DNA of 64,000 nt from Calendula officinalis. Lineage: Eukaryota; Streptophyta; Magnoliopsida; Asterales; Asteraceae. Location of the stretch: assembly GCA_963853835.1 (NCBI GenBank), contig OY970824.1, positions 73,542,372 to 73,606,371 of the forward strand. Direction: 5' to 3'. Below, in pieces: positions 1 to 15,526 of this stretch; the first letter of the stretch is position 1; each line of letters starts with the position of its first letter. The notes under the pieces are model-generated. The model did not search any database, was not told the origin of the DNA, and was given only the letters and a program-made list of their open reading frames with translations. The position numbers and the translations under genes are program-made.

Positions 1-3935
<3,935 letters not shown>

Positions 3936-6259
3936 TTCTCTGTGGTTCGTGTGGATGAATTGTTTGACGGCAAACTTCTACGGCGGAGGAGTGGTGGAGG
4001 AACGGCGTATAGGAGGTTTGAAGGCCAATACAAAAAGAAGATGTGGGTAACAAAAATGGCGCCAAAACATTTTGGGAATCGATGCTTTTGTAGTCCTGAT
4101 GGGCTAAAAGTCGAACCCATTACCGGTCCAAATATATATTTTTGATTTATTTAAGAGACTTCTTTAACTTAAGAATATCCGTAAGGAGTAACTAAACACA
4201 TGATAAATCTCGACCAAATCTACATAGCATGTGATGAAACCCTGAAATTAATTAAATTAATACATGTACCACTTACCAATCACACAATACAAGCAACCAC
4301 TGAATGTTACTCACAACTTCCTCTAGTAGTCCAGACGACCAAATGGAGTATGGGACGCGTCCCTTAATTTACATGTGTGGCCCTTCAGTTTTTATTAATA
4401 TTTAAATACAATTCTAAAGTTGTAGAACTTCATTTTAATTATATACATGTTACTTAAAATGTACGTTATATTATTGATCCATAGTATATTATATGTTTAG
4501 CAAACATAACTAGAAGTTAGAACTACATGTTCAATTAAAACTATATTACTTCAATTATATAATATTTCATTCATTTTATATTATATTTCAAAGCTTTTAA
4601 AAAAACCTACTATAATATTGTAATATTATTGTTGTTATAGAGACAATATATATGAACCTATGTTTTTTTTTTCATACATATAAGATAAATAATTTAAAGT
4701 AATCAAAACCGAATATTAATTTCAATTAAAATATATATGTTTTAAATCCCACGGTAATGCGCGGTTTCCCACTATCCTCGCTTGTTACAATCATGAATGA
4801 TCCCTCATCTAATATTTTTTAAAATCCATATAAATGCAAACATAAAGTCTTTCGGGCTCTAACAAATACAAATGTCGGTTCTCTAATCTCATTAGGTAAT
4901 AACTACGTTTTTATGACATTTTTAATGAAAAACTATATTATTTCTTATTAAATTTTACTATATTATCGTACTACTTATAAAATGATTGACATATAGATCA
5001 ACTAATTTTCTTCCTTAATATAATCTATTAGTTTTATACATTTATATTAATCAAATGAGTATGAAAATAAATAAGTATGAATATTTTATAGAAAGCAATA
5101 CTATCTTCTTCTTTTTTAATGATATACATTTATAAACTTATTGATTGATAACCAAGTGACAAACAAAATCGTTATTTTTTACTAGAATACAACAATTATC
5201 ATAAAAAACAGAGAAAAATAAAAAAATAATGCTAAACCTTTGTTTAACTTCTAAATTCTACCTATTATACAATAGTGGTAGGAAAAGCTCCTGTTCACTG
5301 TGCTGTGATTGGTGGGTTTTTTTTTCATATTCTGCTGATAATATAATATATAGAGAAAAATCAGAAAGCTAAACAAGATAGATGGTTGGCTTAGTGGTTG
5401 AAGGCTTACTCTCTAACCTTATGGTCCTGAGTTCGAAGCCTTGCAAGGAATGTATTTTTTTCATTTATTTTGGAATCTGCATATTCACATCTTTGATTTT
5501 TGCAAGCTGAATCCAACATTTTTTTAATAAAATAAATATACATTATCTAAGTTATGTATATTAAATTAATTAAAAGTGATTTTTATTAATATTCTTATAA
5601 CATAAATTCTTTATATTTGCTTAAAAAAATATTGATTTCATTATTTTAACCAACCCTTATCTATTGCTCTTTAGGGTAATATTTAGCAAATCCCTTTAAT
5701 TATTTATTATAGCTACTAGCTTCTTAGTTGTGGTATTCTTTTCAAGCGAGAAATAGATATATAATTTATTTGAAATCAATCCATATGCAAATATAAATTT
5801 ATGATTTTCTTTTAGTTAGCTATATCAATAACGTTTTAGTATAAATAGATCTTATTAGTTGATAAATTTTAGAACCAACATATTGCTTTCATCAAATTCA
5901 AAAAAAATTACAATTACGAATAATATAATCCAAACACAATCATGTATAATAACTTTCTCATTACAATTACTTTGTTATCATTTGACTTATATAATACTTT
6001 TTATCTTAATAAAATATTGTAATTTGTTTTAAAAAACTCTTACAATTAGATAGATAGACAATTTTAAAATACCAGTGAAGCGAGTCCTGATTGAAGCAAA
6101 AAGTTTATGCAAAAAAAACCCGCTGCAACGCGCGGGAGATTTTATTCCTCGTATTTAACATTTATAAACATGCTAAATGTTAGTATAATCAGTCTCTCAA
6201 CATTTTTATTTACTTTTAAACAATTAACGTATTGAAAATATGATTATAGAACTATATTA
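3936..6259. other. Intergenic: shared upstream region of FANCD2 and the WEB-like gene
   Basis: No protein-coding gene is visible. The first 200 bp are GC-richer and are the likely FANCD2 promoter and leader. The remainder is very AT-rich. It contains a SINE-like sequence at 5381 and two short GC hairpin words at about 4748-4765 and 6118-6138 that resemble decayed Helitron termini. Confidence 0.6.
5381..5530 (+). mobile_element. tRNA-derived SINE-like element
   Basis: A pol III A-box-like segment (TGGCTTAGTGGTTGAAGGC, 5387-5405) is followed about 25 bp later by a B-box-like segment (GAGTTCGAAGCC, 5429-5440). This is the spacing of a tRNA gene, but the sequence cannot fold as a full tRNA. A tRNA-unrelated body follows and ends in a T-run near 5518-5526. 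No clear target duplication was found, so the ends are approximate. Confidence 0.5.
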
Positions 6260-6569
6260 CCTAATCCATTTCAAAATAAGTGATATATTTTTTTGAGTGT
6301 GTCAAAATAAGTGATATACTTTGAAAATTTACCTTATTTGGTAAAAAAATGATGAGACCTACATCCACTAACTACAGTATCTCGTTTAATATACCGAAAT
6401 AACTCATTTACTTTTTATTTTTAATTTTAAACATCATAAACATCACTTTAATCAAAAGATGTAAGATACATCATCCACTAACTATCAAATTTAATCTAAT
6501 ACTAATACTAATAATCTTATAACTCAAAAATCGTAAAATTATGGTAACTTAATTTTGAATAAGAGGAAG
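6260..6569. mobile_element. Degenerate Stowaway-like MITE
   Basis: It is flanked by TA on both sides and has decayed terminal repeats (CATTTCAAAATAAGTGAT at the left; TTTTGAATAAGAGGAAG at the right). The interior matches the same family at 14224, 24582 and 27265: 'accttatttggtaaaaaa', 'cactaact' and 'actcatttac' words occur in the same order. Confidence 0.6.
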
Positions 6570-6880
6570 TATAAATGCATCATAACATTAACTAAAGAAA
6601 AAATGTATAATTTGCATCAAATCGCCAGCTGTCTTAAATTCTACTTTTGTTTAAAGAAAATTAACATAAAATAACGAAAAAAAGGAAGTGTAATATTCGG
6701 TTAATTTATTTCCCATTTGTCAGATTTCCCCTCAATTTGTTTGTAAAAACTGTTAAAGTGTACCCGCCAACCTCAGGACTCCTTCAAACCCTGTGGATTT
6801 CAACGATTTAGAACGCCATTTTCTCCGATTTTTCCTCGATTTCCAGAATAGTTGAATTTTGACACCCACAAGGTTTCACA

Positions 6881-8934
6881 ATGCAATGTTCGAAATCCAG
6901 GTACTAACTTTTTCTCTCATTTTGTTCGTTTGTATAAAATAAGATCAGATCATACATTACATTCGTTCATTTAAATTGCGATTTCATTCGTTCAATTGTA
7001 TATAATAACATCAACCATCCCCGTTACGTGTAAATTTCATTGTTTCAATTTTAATATTTCTTACGAATTTTGTTGAGTTCTAGATCTGATTATTTGGAAT
7101 TCGGGCAAAAAAAGCAATCGTCGTTTCGAATTAGAAGTATTTCCGGATTGAGGTTTTGTAGAGGAAATGGTCTTACGTCTCAAGTTGATAAGGAAGCCCT
7201 AGTTTCCGTTGATCGCACGTCCTCTAGTTTATCTGAGGTATTTAATTAATTCATTAATCATGAAATTTGAACGTTTTTTAAAATTTAATAAGGTTATATT
7301 TAGGATTGGATTGGATGATGATTTTTGTTCATGCTATGTAGAATCGGATAGTTAAGGCTGCAACGATGGAAAGACAAATTCGTAATTTAGAGGAAGAATT
7401 GAAGAACACAAAGCAGAGGCTGAATGCATCAGAAACCGAAAAGAATCGAGCAGTTGCTGAGCTTCGGGAGGCAAAACAATCAGAATCAAATATGTTGGAA
7501 TCATTGATGATTCAGACTGAACAGATTACACAAACAAAAATGGATTTAGAAGAATCTAAACAAGAAGTCCTCACACTCCATGAACAGCTCGAGAAACTTC
7601 AAAGAAGCAGCAAAAACGGGCCGAACCTGCACCAACCAAATACACCTCAAAGGAGTAATATGGATACATCTCGAGAGACACAAGCACTAAAAGACGAAAT
7701 CACGAAACTGAAAAAAGAGCTGAAATTTGCAACAGAAGCCGAGGTGAAAAGCAAGAAAGCCATGGATGATTTAGCATCGGCGTTAACAGAAGTAGCAACA
7801 GAATCGAGCACAACAACTGAAAACTTAAGATTAAGTGAAAAACACGTGAAAGATTTGAAACTAGAAATTGAAAAATTAAAAAACGAATTCCAGTCACAAA
7901 AAGAAGAACTCGAGTCACAAACAGAGGAATATGAACGGGTAAGAGTTGAGTACGATGAAGCACTTTTAACATGGTCCGCAAAAGAAAACGGGTTCTTGTC
8001 TTGCATAAAAAAATCCGATGAAGAAAACGCATCATTAAAACACGAAAACCAAAAACTACACGAAGCTTTGGGAATGGCTGAAGCCAACTCACGCCATTCA
8101 AAAGACGAAGCTTCTAAATTACGGGATATTCTCAAACAAGCATTAAACGAATCAAACGTTGCTAAAGAAGCTTCCAACATCGTACGTGCAGAAAATTCAG
8201 ATCTCAAAGATTTATTAGCTGAGAAAGAAGAATCTGTACACTTTTTAACAAAAGAAAACGAACGATTAAGGATCAATGAAGTTGCAGCTCGGGAAAATGT
8301 CAAAGAATACAAACGATTACTTGCTGCAAAAGCCGAAGCGAATAAACATCAACATCATGATGATAATAACAAAGATGATGTTTTCAACTCGCCATTATCG
8401 TCTCCACAACGGACTTTTAGTTTTGATTTTGATGATATATCGATGTATAATAAGAAAGAAGACGACAAATTGAATGATACTGAAGAGGAATTCCATTTGG
8501 CGGAGATTGATATTGAGGAAGATCCCGAAAAGGCTGAAGCACTAAAAGGGTCGATATTTGATACTACGGCTTCTCCGAAATCGGAACCGCAAACGCCGAG
8601 ATTGAATTCGGGTCAGGCTGGTGAAGTGGATGGTAGTCATCACCACCACCACCACCACCATGATGATGATAAAGGGTATATCTATAGCATATACAACAAG
8701 AGGAAATTGATTACCAAGTTTGGAAACCTTATAATTGGGAAAACTTATGGCACCACCAGCGACGGTAAGAAAGAAGAGCAATTTAAAGAACCGGGTAAAG
8801 AACAAGCCAAAGAACCGGGAAAAGAACAAGGCAAAGAACCAGGGAAAGATCAGGGTAAAGAACAAGGCAAAGAACAGGGTAAAGAACAAGGCAAAGATCA
8901 GGGTAAAGAACCGAGTAAAGAGCAGACTGGTTGA
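6881..8934 (+). CDS. WEB-family-like coiled-coil protein with charged repeat tail
   Basis: Three exons, 6881-6900, 7084-7237 and 7342-8934, join in frame across GT-AG introns to give 588 residues. The first ATG is at 6881. The N-terminus is basic and hydroxylated and could be an organelle targeting peptide. Residues about 65 to 390 are almost continuous heptad-rich coiled coil. The FLTKENERLRINEVAARENVKEYKRLL-type end of the coil resembles WEB proteins (WEB1/PMI2 act in chloroplast photorelocation), as does the acidic DISMYNKKEDDK-like tail. Unusual parts are a run of eight histidines followed by DDDK, and a C-terminal tail of about 45 residues made of KEPGKEQ/GKDQGKEQ repeats. The family call rests on the coil and tail pattern; the function is inferred and unproven. 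Confidence 0.7.
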
Positions 8935-10280
8935 TTGTTTTACAGTAAGTCATGTTAATACATTGGAATTCAGAAATGATTATTAATAATTTGTTTTTAT
9001 TAAATGAGGCTCTTTTGTATCACTGAGCTTAGTCCGTCAGAAAAGGGTTATAGGACTAGGAAAAGGCGCGGAAAGACTAAATAAATGCTAAAAACATAGT
9101 CTAAAATCTAGTTAGGTTTTAGTCAAAACCAAAAACCAGTTTTTGAAGAATAGAATATCTAAGTCTATAAATAAGGATTGAAACAAATGAATCTTTAATG
9201 ATACAAAATCCACCATCAAGGACTCGAGGTGGTGGATAATGTAGGGTTTGAGATGTAATAGCTGGGAAAATTTTCCACACAAATATAAATACCACATAAT
9301 ATATGTAGCAAGACTTCAACCAAAGCTTCTTGATTGATGGACAACTAACATACTGTTAGGTTACAAACGCGTTAGTTAATAGCTTCCCAACTTGCCATGT
9401 GGTTACAATACCCAAATAGATGGTTTGAGCCAACCCATTACCTGTAAACCACCTGTGACATCATGCTCGAGAGTTTCTTAACAAAACAATTCATAGAAAG
9501 ATTATTAGACAATAGTGTAGAATGGCGTTTGTATAATCAAGAATGGGGCCTAGTGACTCAGGGGACTGCTTCATAGCTGGTATATGGGTTACCATATCCT
9601 AGCTTAGACCCTAGTCGGGACCGAGCATATACAGGACCAACATTATAGTCAGTCCGGTTCTGAACTAGTTTGTTTCGATCCAAGTCCAGTTGTTTGCCCT
9701 TAATTCTATCCAAGTTTTCTTTTGTTTTTCTCATACAAGTTGATACCATATTTTCTAATTTCTCACTCATTTCAATCCCTAGTCTCCTAATGGCTAAGGA
9801 GGTATGTGTGCTTAAAAACTACATGATCAAGACTCGTGAGTAACCGATCAACCGCCAAAAAGAAGTCAAATTCAACCAAAATTGGATGTTACTTTCATTT
9901 TAACTAGTGTTGACCATCTTACTGGCTATCATTTTAAACTCATCCTAAACAAAACACTTCAAACGGTTCGATCATACCAGATGCTACTTTAATTAGAAGT
10001 AAGCACCTTCAAGGAACCAGTTAAGCTCACTGTCATCTAAACAAACGGTTCATTTCATGGTTCAACTGTTCCCAGCCTTTATTGAAGATTCCTTTATCAT
10101 GGTCTCAACTCTTAATTAGGATTGATTCATGTTATCATAAATATCACTCAACTTCTTTGATTTTCACAAACATTACTATACATTAAACAACAACCGCAGC
10201 AAGAGCAAGTGGTGCTTTTAGGGACCGTTCATGACTCGTACATATTACAATTTAAATAAAACCAACCGCCAATTATTGTC
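8935..10280. other. Intergenic between convergent WEB-like and GCL1 genes
   Basis: This holds the 3' flanks of two convergent genes. A 70-codon minus-strand frame at 9770-9558 is open but has no recognisable domain and no supporting splice context, so it is not called as a gene. No repeat with clear ends was found. Confidence 0.5.
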
Positions 10281-13200
10281 TTAGATATCGAACCCGGGAA
10301 ACCTAGAGTTCTCAGGTTTGACCAAATCAGACCATAAACAAGCTACTCCCGCAAGCCCTTGAAAAAGGGAAAAACCACGGTCAAGTCCATGAGAATTGGT
10401 AAGCTTGCGATACAAGAAAGCACCAAATGCTTTTGCTCTGTCTAGATATATAGCGTCTCCTGTTAGTCGATATAGAGCAAGAAATGCATAAGCATTCCCA
10501 GAAGCACCATCAGCAAGACCTGCTTTTTCCAACAATCCACTTTTCCACACCACTTCTCCCGCCTCAATTGCTGCATCCCGAAACTCTCGGTCTTGTGGAA
10601 ACACCTGAAAAATCAATGTCCATTTGATTTTAATTACACGTCATAATTCCACCTCTTTAGTAATTATGAATTGGTGGATATATACAAACCTGAGATGCCT
10701 TGCAAAGGGTGATAGCCATACCACCAGCACCATGAGACCATTGCACCAAATTATCCCTCGGATTACCTTCACTCGACGGATAATTCCCCGTATGAGGAAA
10801 CCTCTTACTCATCATATACCTCAAACTCTTCTTCACATCTTCTAAATCCTCTCCACATAACGGGAAATGAAGCAGCACGTGCAATATGCCAGCAAGCCCA
10901 TGGGCTGCACCCAAGTATCTAGTCCCGTGCCACCTGTACATTAAAGGACACATGGCGTGATCTGATACGCCTGCTCTTCCTCCTGCTATTACTGCTTTCA
11001 CTATTGGATTGAGGAGATCCGATGGTACTGTTTCTGGGCTGATGTGTTTATTGATGAATAAAGCGGCCCATAAGAATCCGGCCCGCCCGTGTAGGAGATC
11101 ATATGACATTCCCAAACCACCTTCTTCGGGTCCCGCTGGGAGAGCTTCATCTTGCGCCAGCTGGCCATAATGATTTCAGTTAAGATATTTAGCCTTTACA
11201 TACTGAACTAAGAGCATCTCCAATGGCAGCTTTTTTTTAAACTTATTACTATTATAATAACTCTTTGAATGACTGTTTACCATTAGAAAAGCTAACTTTT
11301 TTAAAAGCTTATTGCAAAGACTTTTTTTCTACTAACCTTTTAATCAACTTTCGTCTTTTTTAGTCCCCCATGTTTAATAACTTTTCATTTTAAACCTTAA
11401 ATATATAAATTCTTCATCATATTTTTATTAGTTAATAAATAAATTATATATTTTTTGTGTCAATTATTACGATATTTTTGTATGAGATATTTTAAAAAGT
11501 ATTATATTTAGTAAGATGTCAAAAAAATGTTAAATTATATATAGGGGGTATTTATAAAATATTTGAGATAGATAAAAGTAAATTAGAAATATTGTAAAAG
11601 AAAAAGCTTTTGGAAAGGTTAACCATTGGAGATATTATTTATAAAGAGCTTTTTGGTTAGTGGAATGTTAATGTGTTAAAAGTAATAAGCTATTGTGAAG
11701 TTAACCATTGGAGATGCTCTAATAAAGTATAGCATGAGTCCTTATCACATAAACATACATGTTCGAGTTATAAATTACTTTATCCAAATATTGCATTTAT
11801 ATAATATATACATGTTCCAAAAAAAAGGCCCTCCTTAGAATTACAAGATTTAATCATCACCTATTAATATATTATATAATTGACCAATTAACAGGAGTAA
11901 TGAAGAAATATAGGATCTATACACATCAGCAGGATACTTTATCATCTTCATGGCACATGTCTAAAGCATCAAATCTATACTAACAGGGTTAGTCTAGCCA
12001 AATCCATGGATTATGTCTGATTTATACATAATTAAGTCATCAACCGTTTGATTAATAAGGGACAGACGGGATTTAAGACAATATATCAATAAGTTTAAAA
12101 ATCTTTACATGATCTTCTACCAATAATTTTAGATTTTAAAAATGGACCCACAACCACTTGTGGATAAAGGGAATCTCACAAGATGTTTGTGGAAACTGGG
12201 AACACCTACACACCAAGTAATTTTACAGTTAATAAGACAAGGTTCGGACCACAACCAAAGATCGTGAACAAATAATTTTTGTATTTTTTCCAACTTGAAT
12301 TAGTGCACCATATGCCTTGCACTGTCTTTGTCAAGTTGTGATTGATTTGAGTAAATGAATTAGTCACGTGTTCGTATATTTAAAGACACTTGTACATAGA
12401 TATTTTTTTTATTGATTTTATTAAGATTTTGGTGATGAAGACGAATAATGGTGACAAGGATTAGTACTGATGCATAATATATAATAAGCAATGACTTGAA
12501 AGAGACATAACTTCGTGTTATAGGTGATTGATAATTCACTTTTCATATGAACTTTTATGTAATTCACTTTATTAGTATGTTAACCATAAAAATCTACAGA
12601 AGTCCTCCGCATAATAAGAAATACTAAAAAATTATTCCGCCTATTAAGTTAAAAGAAATTGTACCTCCAAAAATTCGGCAATATATAAATTGCGTTTGTG
12701 ATGGTCTCCACAATGATTCGCTACCACTGCGCCCAAGGCATATATTCCTCCTCTCCCACACAAAAACGTCATATACCTGTTTTTAAAATTAAAAATTGAG
12801 AACACTTAGAGATATTAATTTCTCTGTCCTATTGATTAAAATGCAGAATTCTTTTACAAATGTCAGTAAAAAAAAAAATTATAATTAAAAATTTAAAGTC
12901 GTTAGATGAAGACACTCTACCTAGTAGAAGTATTAGCGACGGCAGCAGCACAAGCATCGACAATATCAGCACACAATTGTAAATCCCGGTGACTACCAGT
13001 AGCCTCATAGAACCGCAGGCAGGTGAACGCTGTCCCCAATAGACCGGTGTAAACAGTCCGGTCAATGATTTCACCACCTCCGGCGAGAACTTCTGTCCAC
13101 GTGGACTCCACTACCTGGTACATCATTCGCACAAACAGAAATGATCAGTGCTAACTTCAAACGTGCTCAGCCGGATGACACAATACTTAACCTACACCAT

Positions 13201-13578
13201 CACACCAATAATACGTACGACAACAACTTTACTTCATAAATTCCAGATCTCAAACGAAAAATTAAATCGTTTCCTTCAAAATTTAGTCATTTTTCAAGTT
13301 CGTTGATGTTAAACTCATTTCACACTCTAAAACTGTACGGAATTATTCGAAAACCGGAACTATATTTCAAAAACTACAATCTGAAGAAAAAACGAAGAAA
13401 TTACCTGCTCTTTGAGAGCGACAGCAGCTTCCAGAAACGTCTCCGGCGGAAGCGATAAATTAGCGGCGGAATCAACCGTCATCGAATTTGTTGGATGGAT
13501 AAAATCAAGTTGTTCATGATTATCATCATGACTACTACTGTTATCACTTGAAGAAGGAAACTTCACCATGGATGACAT
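10281..13578 (-). CDS. GCL1: LanC-like protein GCL1 (GCR2 family)
   Basis: Five exons (13578-13405, 13114-12921, 12776-12665, 11160-10690, 10604-10281) join in phase with GT-AG borders into 424 residues, close to the usual plant LanC-like length. The start is the first in-frame ATG after an upstream TATATAT. The protein follows the plant GCL1 pattern: VYTGLLGTAFTCL, FLCGRGGIYALGA, GMSYDLLHGRAGFLWAAL, YRWHGTRYLGAAHGLAGI and GNAYAFLALYRLTGD. The family folds as an alpha/alpha toroid related to lantibiotic cyclases. GCR2 was once proposed as an ABA receptor, which is disputed. The usual zinc ligands look absent: Ser302 replaces Cys in the W-C-H-G position and Ala348-Asp349 replace Cys-His. A Tourist MITE lies in intron 3 (12664-11161). 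Confidence 0.93.
11212..11719. mobile_element. Tourist-like (PIF/Harbinger) MITE in GCL1 intron 3
   Basis: Terminal inverted repeats start GAGCATCTCCAATGG at the left and end CCATTGGAGATGCTC at the right, perfect over 15 bp. A 3-bp TAA duplication flanks the element (11209-11211 and 11720-11722). The 508 bp interior is AT-rich, with a second inner inverted-repeat layer, and has no ORF. TIR and duplication length fit PIF/Harbinger. Confidence 0.88.
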
Positions 13579-13646
13579 CTTCACTGTCAATAATTACAGT
13601 TCACAAAAGTTCAAATTCGTTATCCGAGCTCCGGTGCAGTTCAATC

Positions 13647-13656
13647 GGATATATAG
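13647..13656 (-). promoter_or_regulatory. Probable TATA box of GCL1
   Basis: On the minus strand CTATATATCC lies about 70 nt upstream of the GCL1 ATG at 13578. This leaves room for a transcription start some 30 nt downstream and a short leader. Confidence 0.5.
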
Positions 13657-14036
13657 AGTGAATCGAAGAGGTCGGTGGGAGAAGCCGATTGAAGGAAAGA
13701 GTGGGTGGGACAGTAAAGGTACGATTTACACGTGCCACATTAGTCATGTACACGGTGTTTTGGCCCCTCAAGCGATATATATCACGCGTTACTTGTGCCC
13801 AATTTTTAAATTTAATCATAATTAATTCTGAATATTAGCTCAAAAATATCCAAAAGGACCAAAAGTCATGTATTCGTAAAAAAAAAATTGATATCCGAAT
13901 TTGAATTACGGATATCTAATTTTGGATATCAGATTTGAATATTATTTTAAAATTTTCGAATATTTGATATCTGCAATGTATATCTGAAATATTCAAAATT
14001 AACTAAAATATCCGAAAAATATTTTGTTTTTTAAAA

Positions 14037-14190
14037 GGGTTTTGATAATGACAGTCCTAAGGGCTATCTAAATGCATTAAAAATAGTACAAATAAGTAAT
14101 TCCAAATATTCAGGAGTCAGTTATGGATGGATGTACAATAATTTTATGCATGTCTTATGACAGCTCTAAGGGCTGTCATTATCACAACCC
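14037..14190. mobile_element. MULE-type MITE, 154 bp
   Basis: The ends are inverted repeats of about 30 bp: GGGTTTTGATAATGACAG at the left, CTGTCATTATCACAACCC at the right, each followed inward by a CTAAGGGCT-like word. A 9-bp TTTTTAAAA duplication flanks it (14028-14036 and 14191-14199). Nine-base duplications point to Mutator-like transposase mobilisation. Confidence 0.8.
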
Positions 14191-14223
14191 TTTTTAAAAT
14201 ACCTAATATCTAAATTTCAAATA

Positions 14224-14536
14224 CTTCCTCCGATTTAAAATAAGTGATACATTGTTAGTTTCACGGTTTTTGAGGCAAAATATGATAATGATAATTAAAT
14301 TAGATTAATTGGATGGTTAGTGGGGAATGGGTCCCACAAATTTTGAATAAAGTGAGGTTAATGATGTTTAAAAGTAAAAGTAAGGGTAAAGATGTCATTT
14401 CACTTTATTAAAGTAGATAGTTAGTGGGTATTGGTCCCATCACTTTTTACCAAATAAGGTAAGTTTTCAAAGTGTATCACTTATTTTGATACACCCAAAT
14501 ATAGAAAGTGTATCACTTATTTTAAATCGGAGGAAG
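14224..14536. mobile_element. Stowaway-like (Tc1/mariner) MITE
   Basis: Terminal repeats CTTCCTCCGATTTAAAATAA / TTATTTTAAATCGGAGGAAG are perfect over at least 20 bp, and AAGTGATACA follows inward. TA flanks both ends. Three more relatives lie at 6260, 24582 and 27265. Confidence 0.9.
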
Positions 14537-14579
14537 TAGTAGATTTAAATATCCGAATACCCTTTTTTGAATACTCTTA

Positions 14580-15526
14580 GGTGGTGTTTGGTTCGCTGGA
14601 AAGTAATGGAATCTGAGGGAATTGGAATCCAATTCCATCAGATTCCAGTGTTTGGTTCAAAAAAATGGATGGAATTGGATTCCTAAATGATGGAAACATT
14701 CCACCAAATGAAAGAATCTCAATTCCATCCAAATATTGATGGAATTGAATTCCAAGATTGGATGGAATGTTTATTTTACCTTTATACCCTTCACCTACCG
14801 CCGCCACCTCCACCCACCGCCACCCACCGCCACCACCACCAACCGTCACCGCCACAACCACCTACCGCCACCACCAACACCAACCGCCACCGACCACCGC
14901 CGCCACCACCATCAACCACCACCCACCGCCACCACCATCAACCATCAACCATCAACCACCACCCACCGCCATCACCAACCACCACCCACCGCCATCACCA
15001 ACCACCGCCGCCACCACCAACCACCACCCCACCGCCACCGCCACCGCCGCCGCCACCCACCACCACCGTCACCACCACCACCAACCACCACCCACCGCCA
15101 CCACCAACCACCTCCACCACCAACCACCGCCACCACCAACCACCGCCATCACCAACCACCACCAACCACCGCCACCACCACCACCGCCACCACCCGCCAC
15201 CACCACCATCATCCACCGTCGCCACCATCCACCATCACCACCACCCACCGCCACCACAACCACCCACCAGCACCACCACCCACCACTACCCACCGCCACC
15301 ACCACCACCCACCACTACCAACCAACCACTACCAATAAGGGTAAATTCGTCATTTTAGATAATTGCAATTCTAATTCATGTCGACCAAACAGAATATTGA
15401 ATTGGATTCCAATTCCCTTCCATGCCAACCAAACAGAGTATGGAATTGGATTCCAATTCCTGACGGATTCCAATTCCTTCCTAGATTCCAATTCCATCAA
15501 AAACATTCTGCGAACCAAACAGCACC
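14580..15526. mobile_element. Tourist-like (PIF/Harbinger) element carrying a CCA-rich array
   Basis: The element starts GGTGGTGTTTGGTTCG and ends CGAACCAAACAGCACC, with a TTA duplication at 14577-14579 and 15527-15529. Subterminal regions repeat GGAATTGGAATCC-like words in both orientations. The middle is a degenerate (CCACCACCR)n array that opens long frames on both strands; none looks like a real protein. Confidence 0.8.
14790..15325. repeat. Degenerate CCA/CCG trinucleotide-based array
   Basis: About 540 bp of CCACC, CCGCCA and ACCA words with no long perfect period, strongly strand-asymmetric (almost no G on the plus strand). It is internal to the Tourist-like element and is out of character with the AT-rich surroundings. 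Confidence 0.9.

Noticed and set aside
5381..5445. Possible tRNA gene
   Set aside because: A- and B-box-like words have tRNA spacing, but no acceptor stem or anticodon arm can be drawn; better explained as a SINE head.
4748..6138. Helitron spanning two GC-rich hairpin words
   Set aside because: The hairpins resemble Helitron 3' ends, but neither is followed by CTAG and no matching TC start was found.
7647..8312. 221-codon minus-strand frame opposite the WEB-like exon
   Set aside because: Shadow of a coiled-coil coding region; the Ser/Phe-rich composition is the usual antisense pattern.
9558..9770. 70-codon minus-strand frame between the WEB-like and GCL1 genes
   Set aside because: Open but short, without domain, paralogue or splice support; it may be a gene fragment but cannot be shown.
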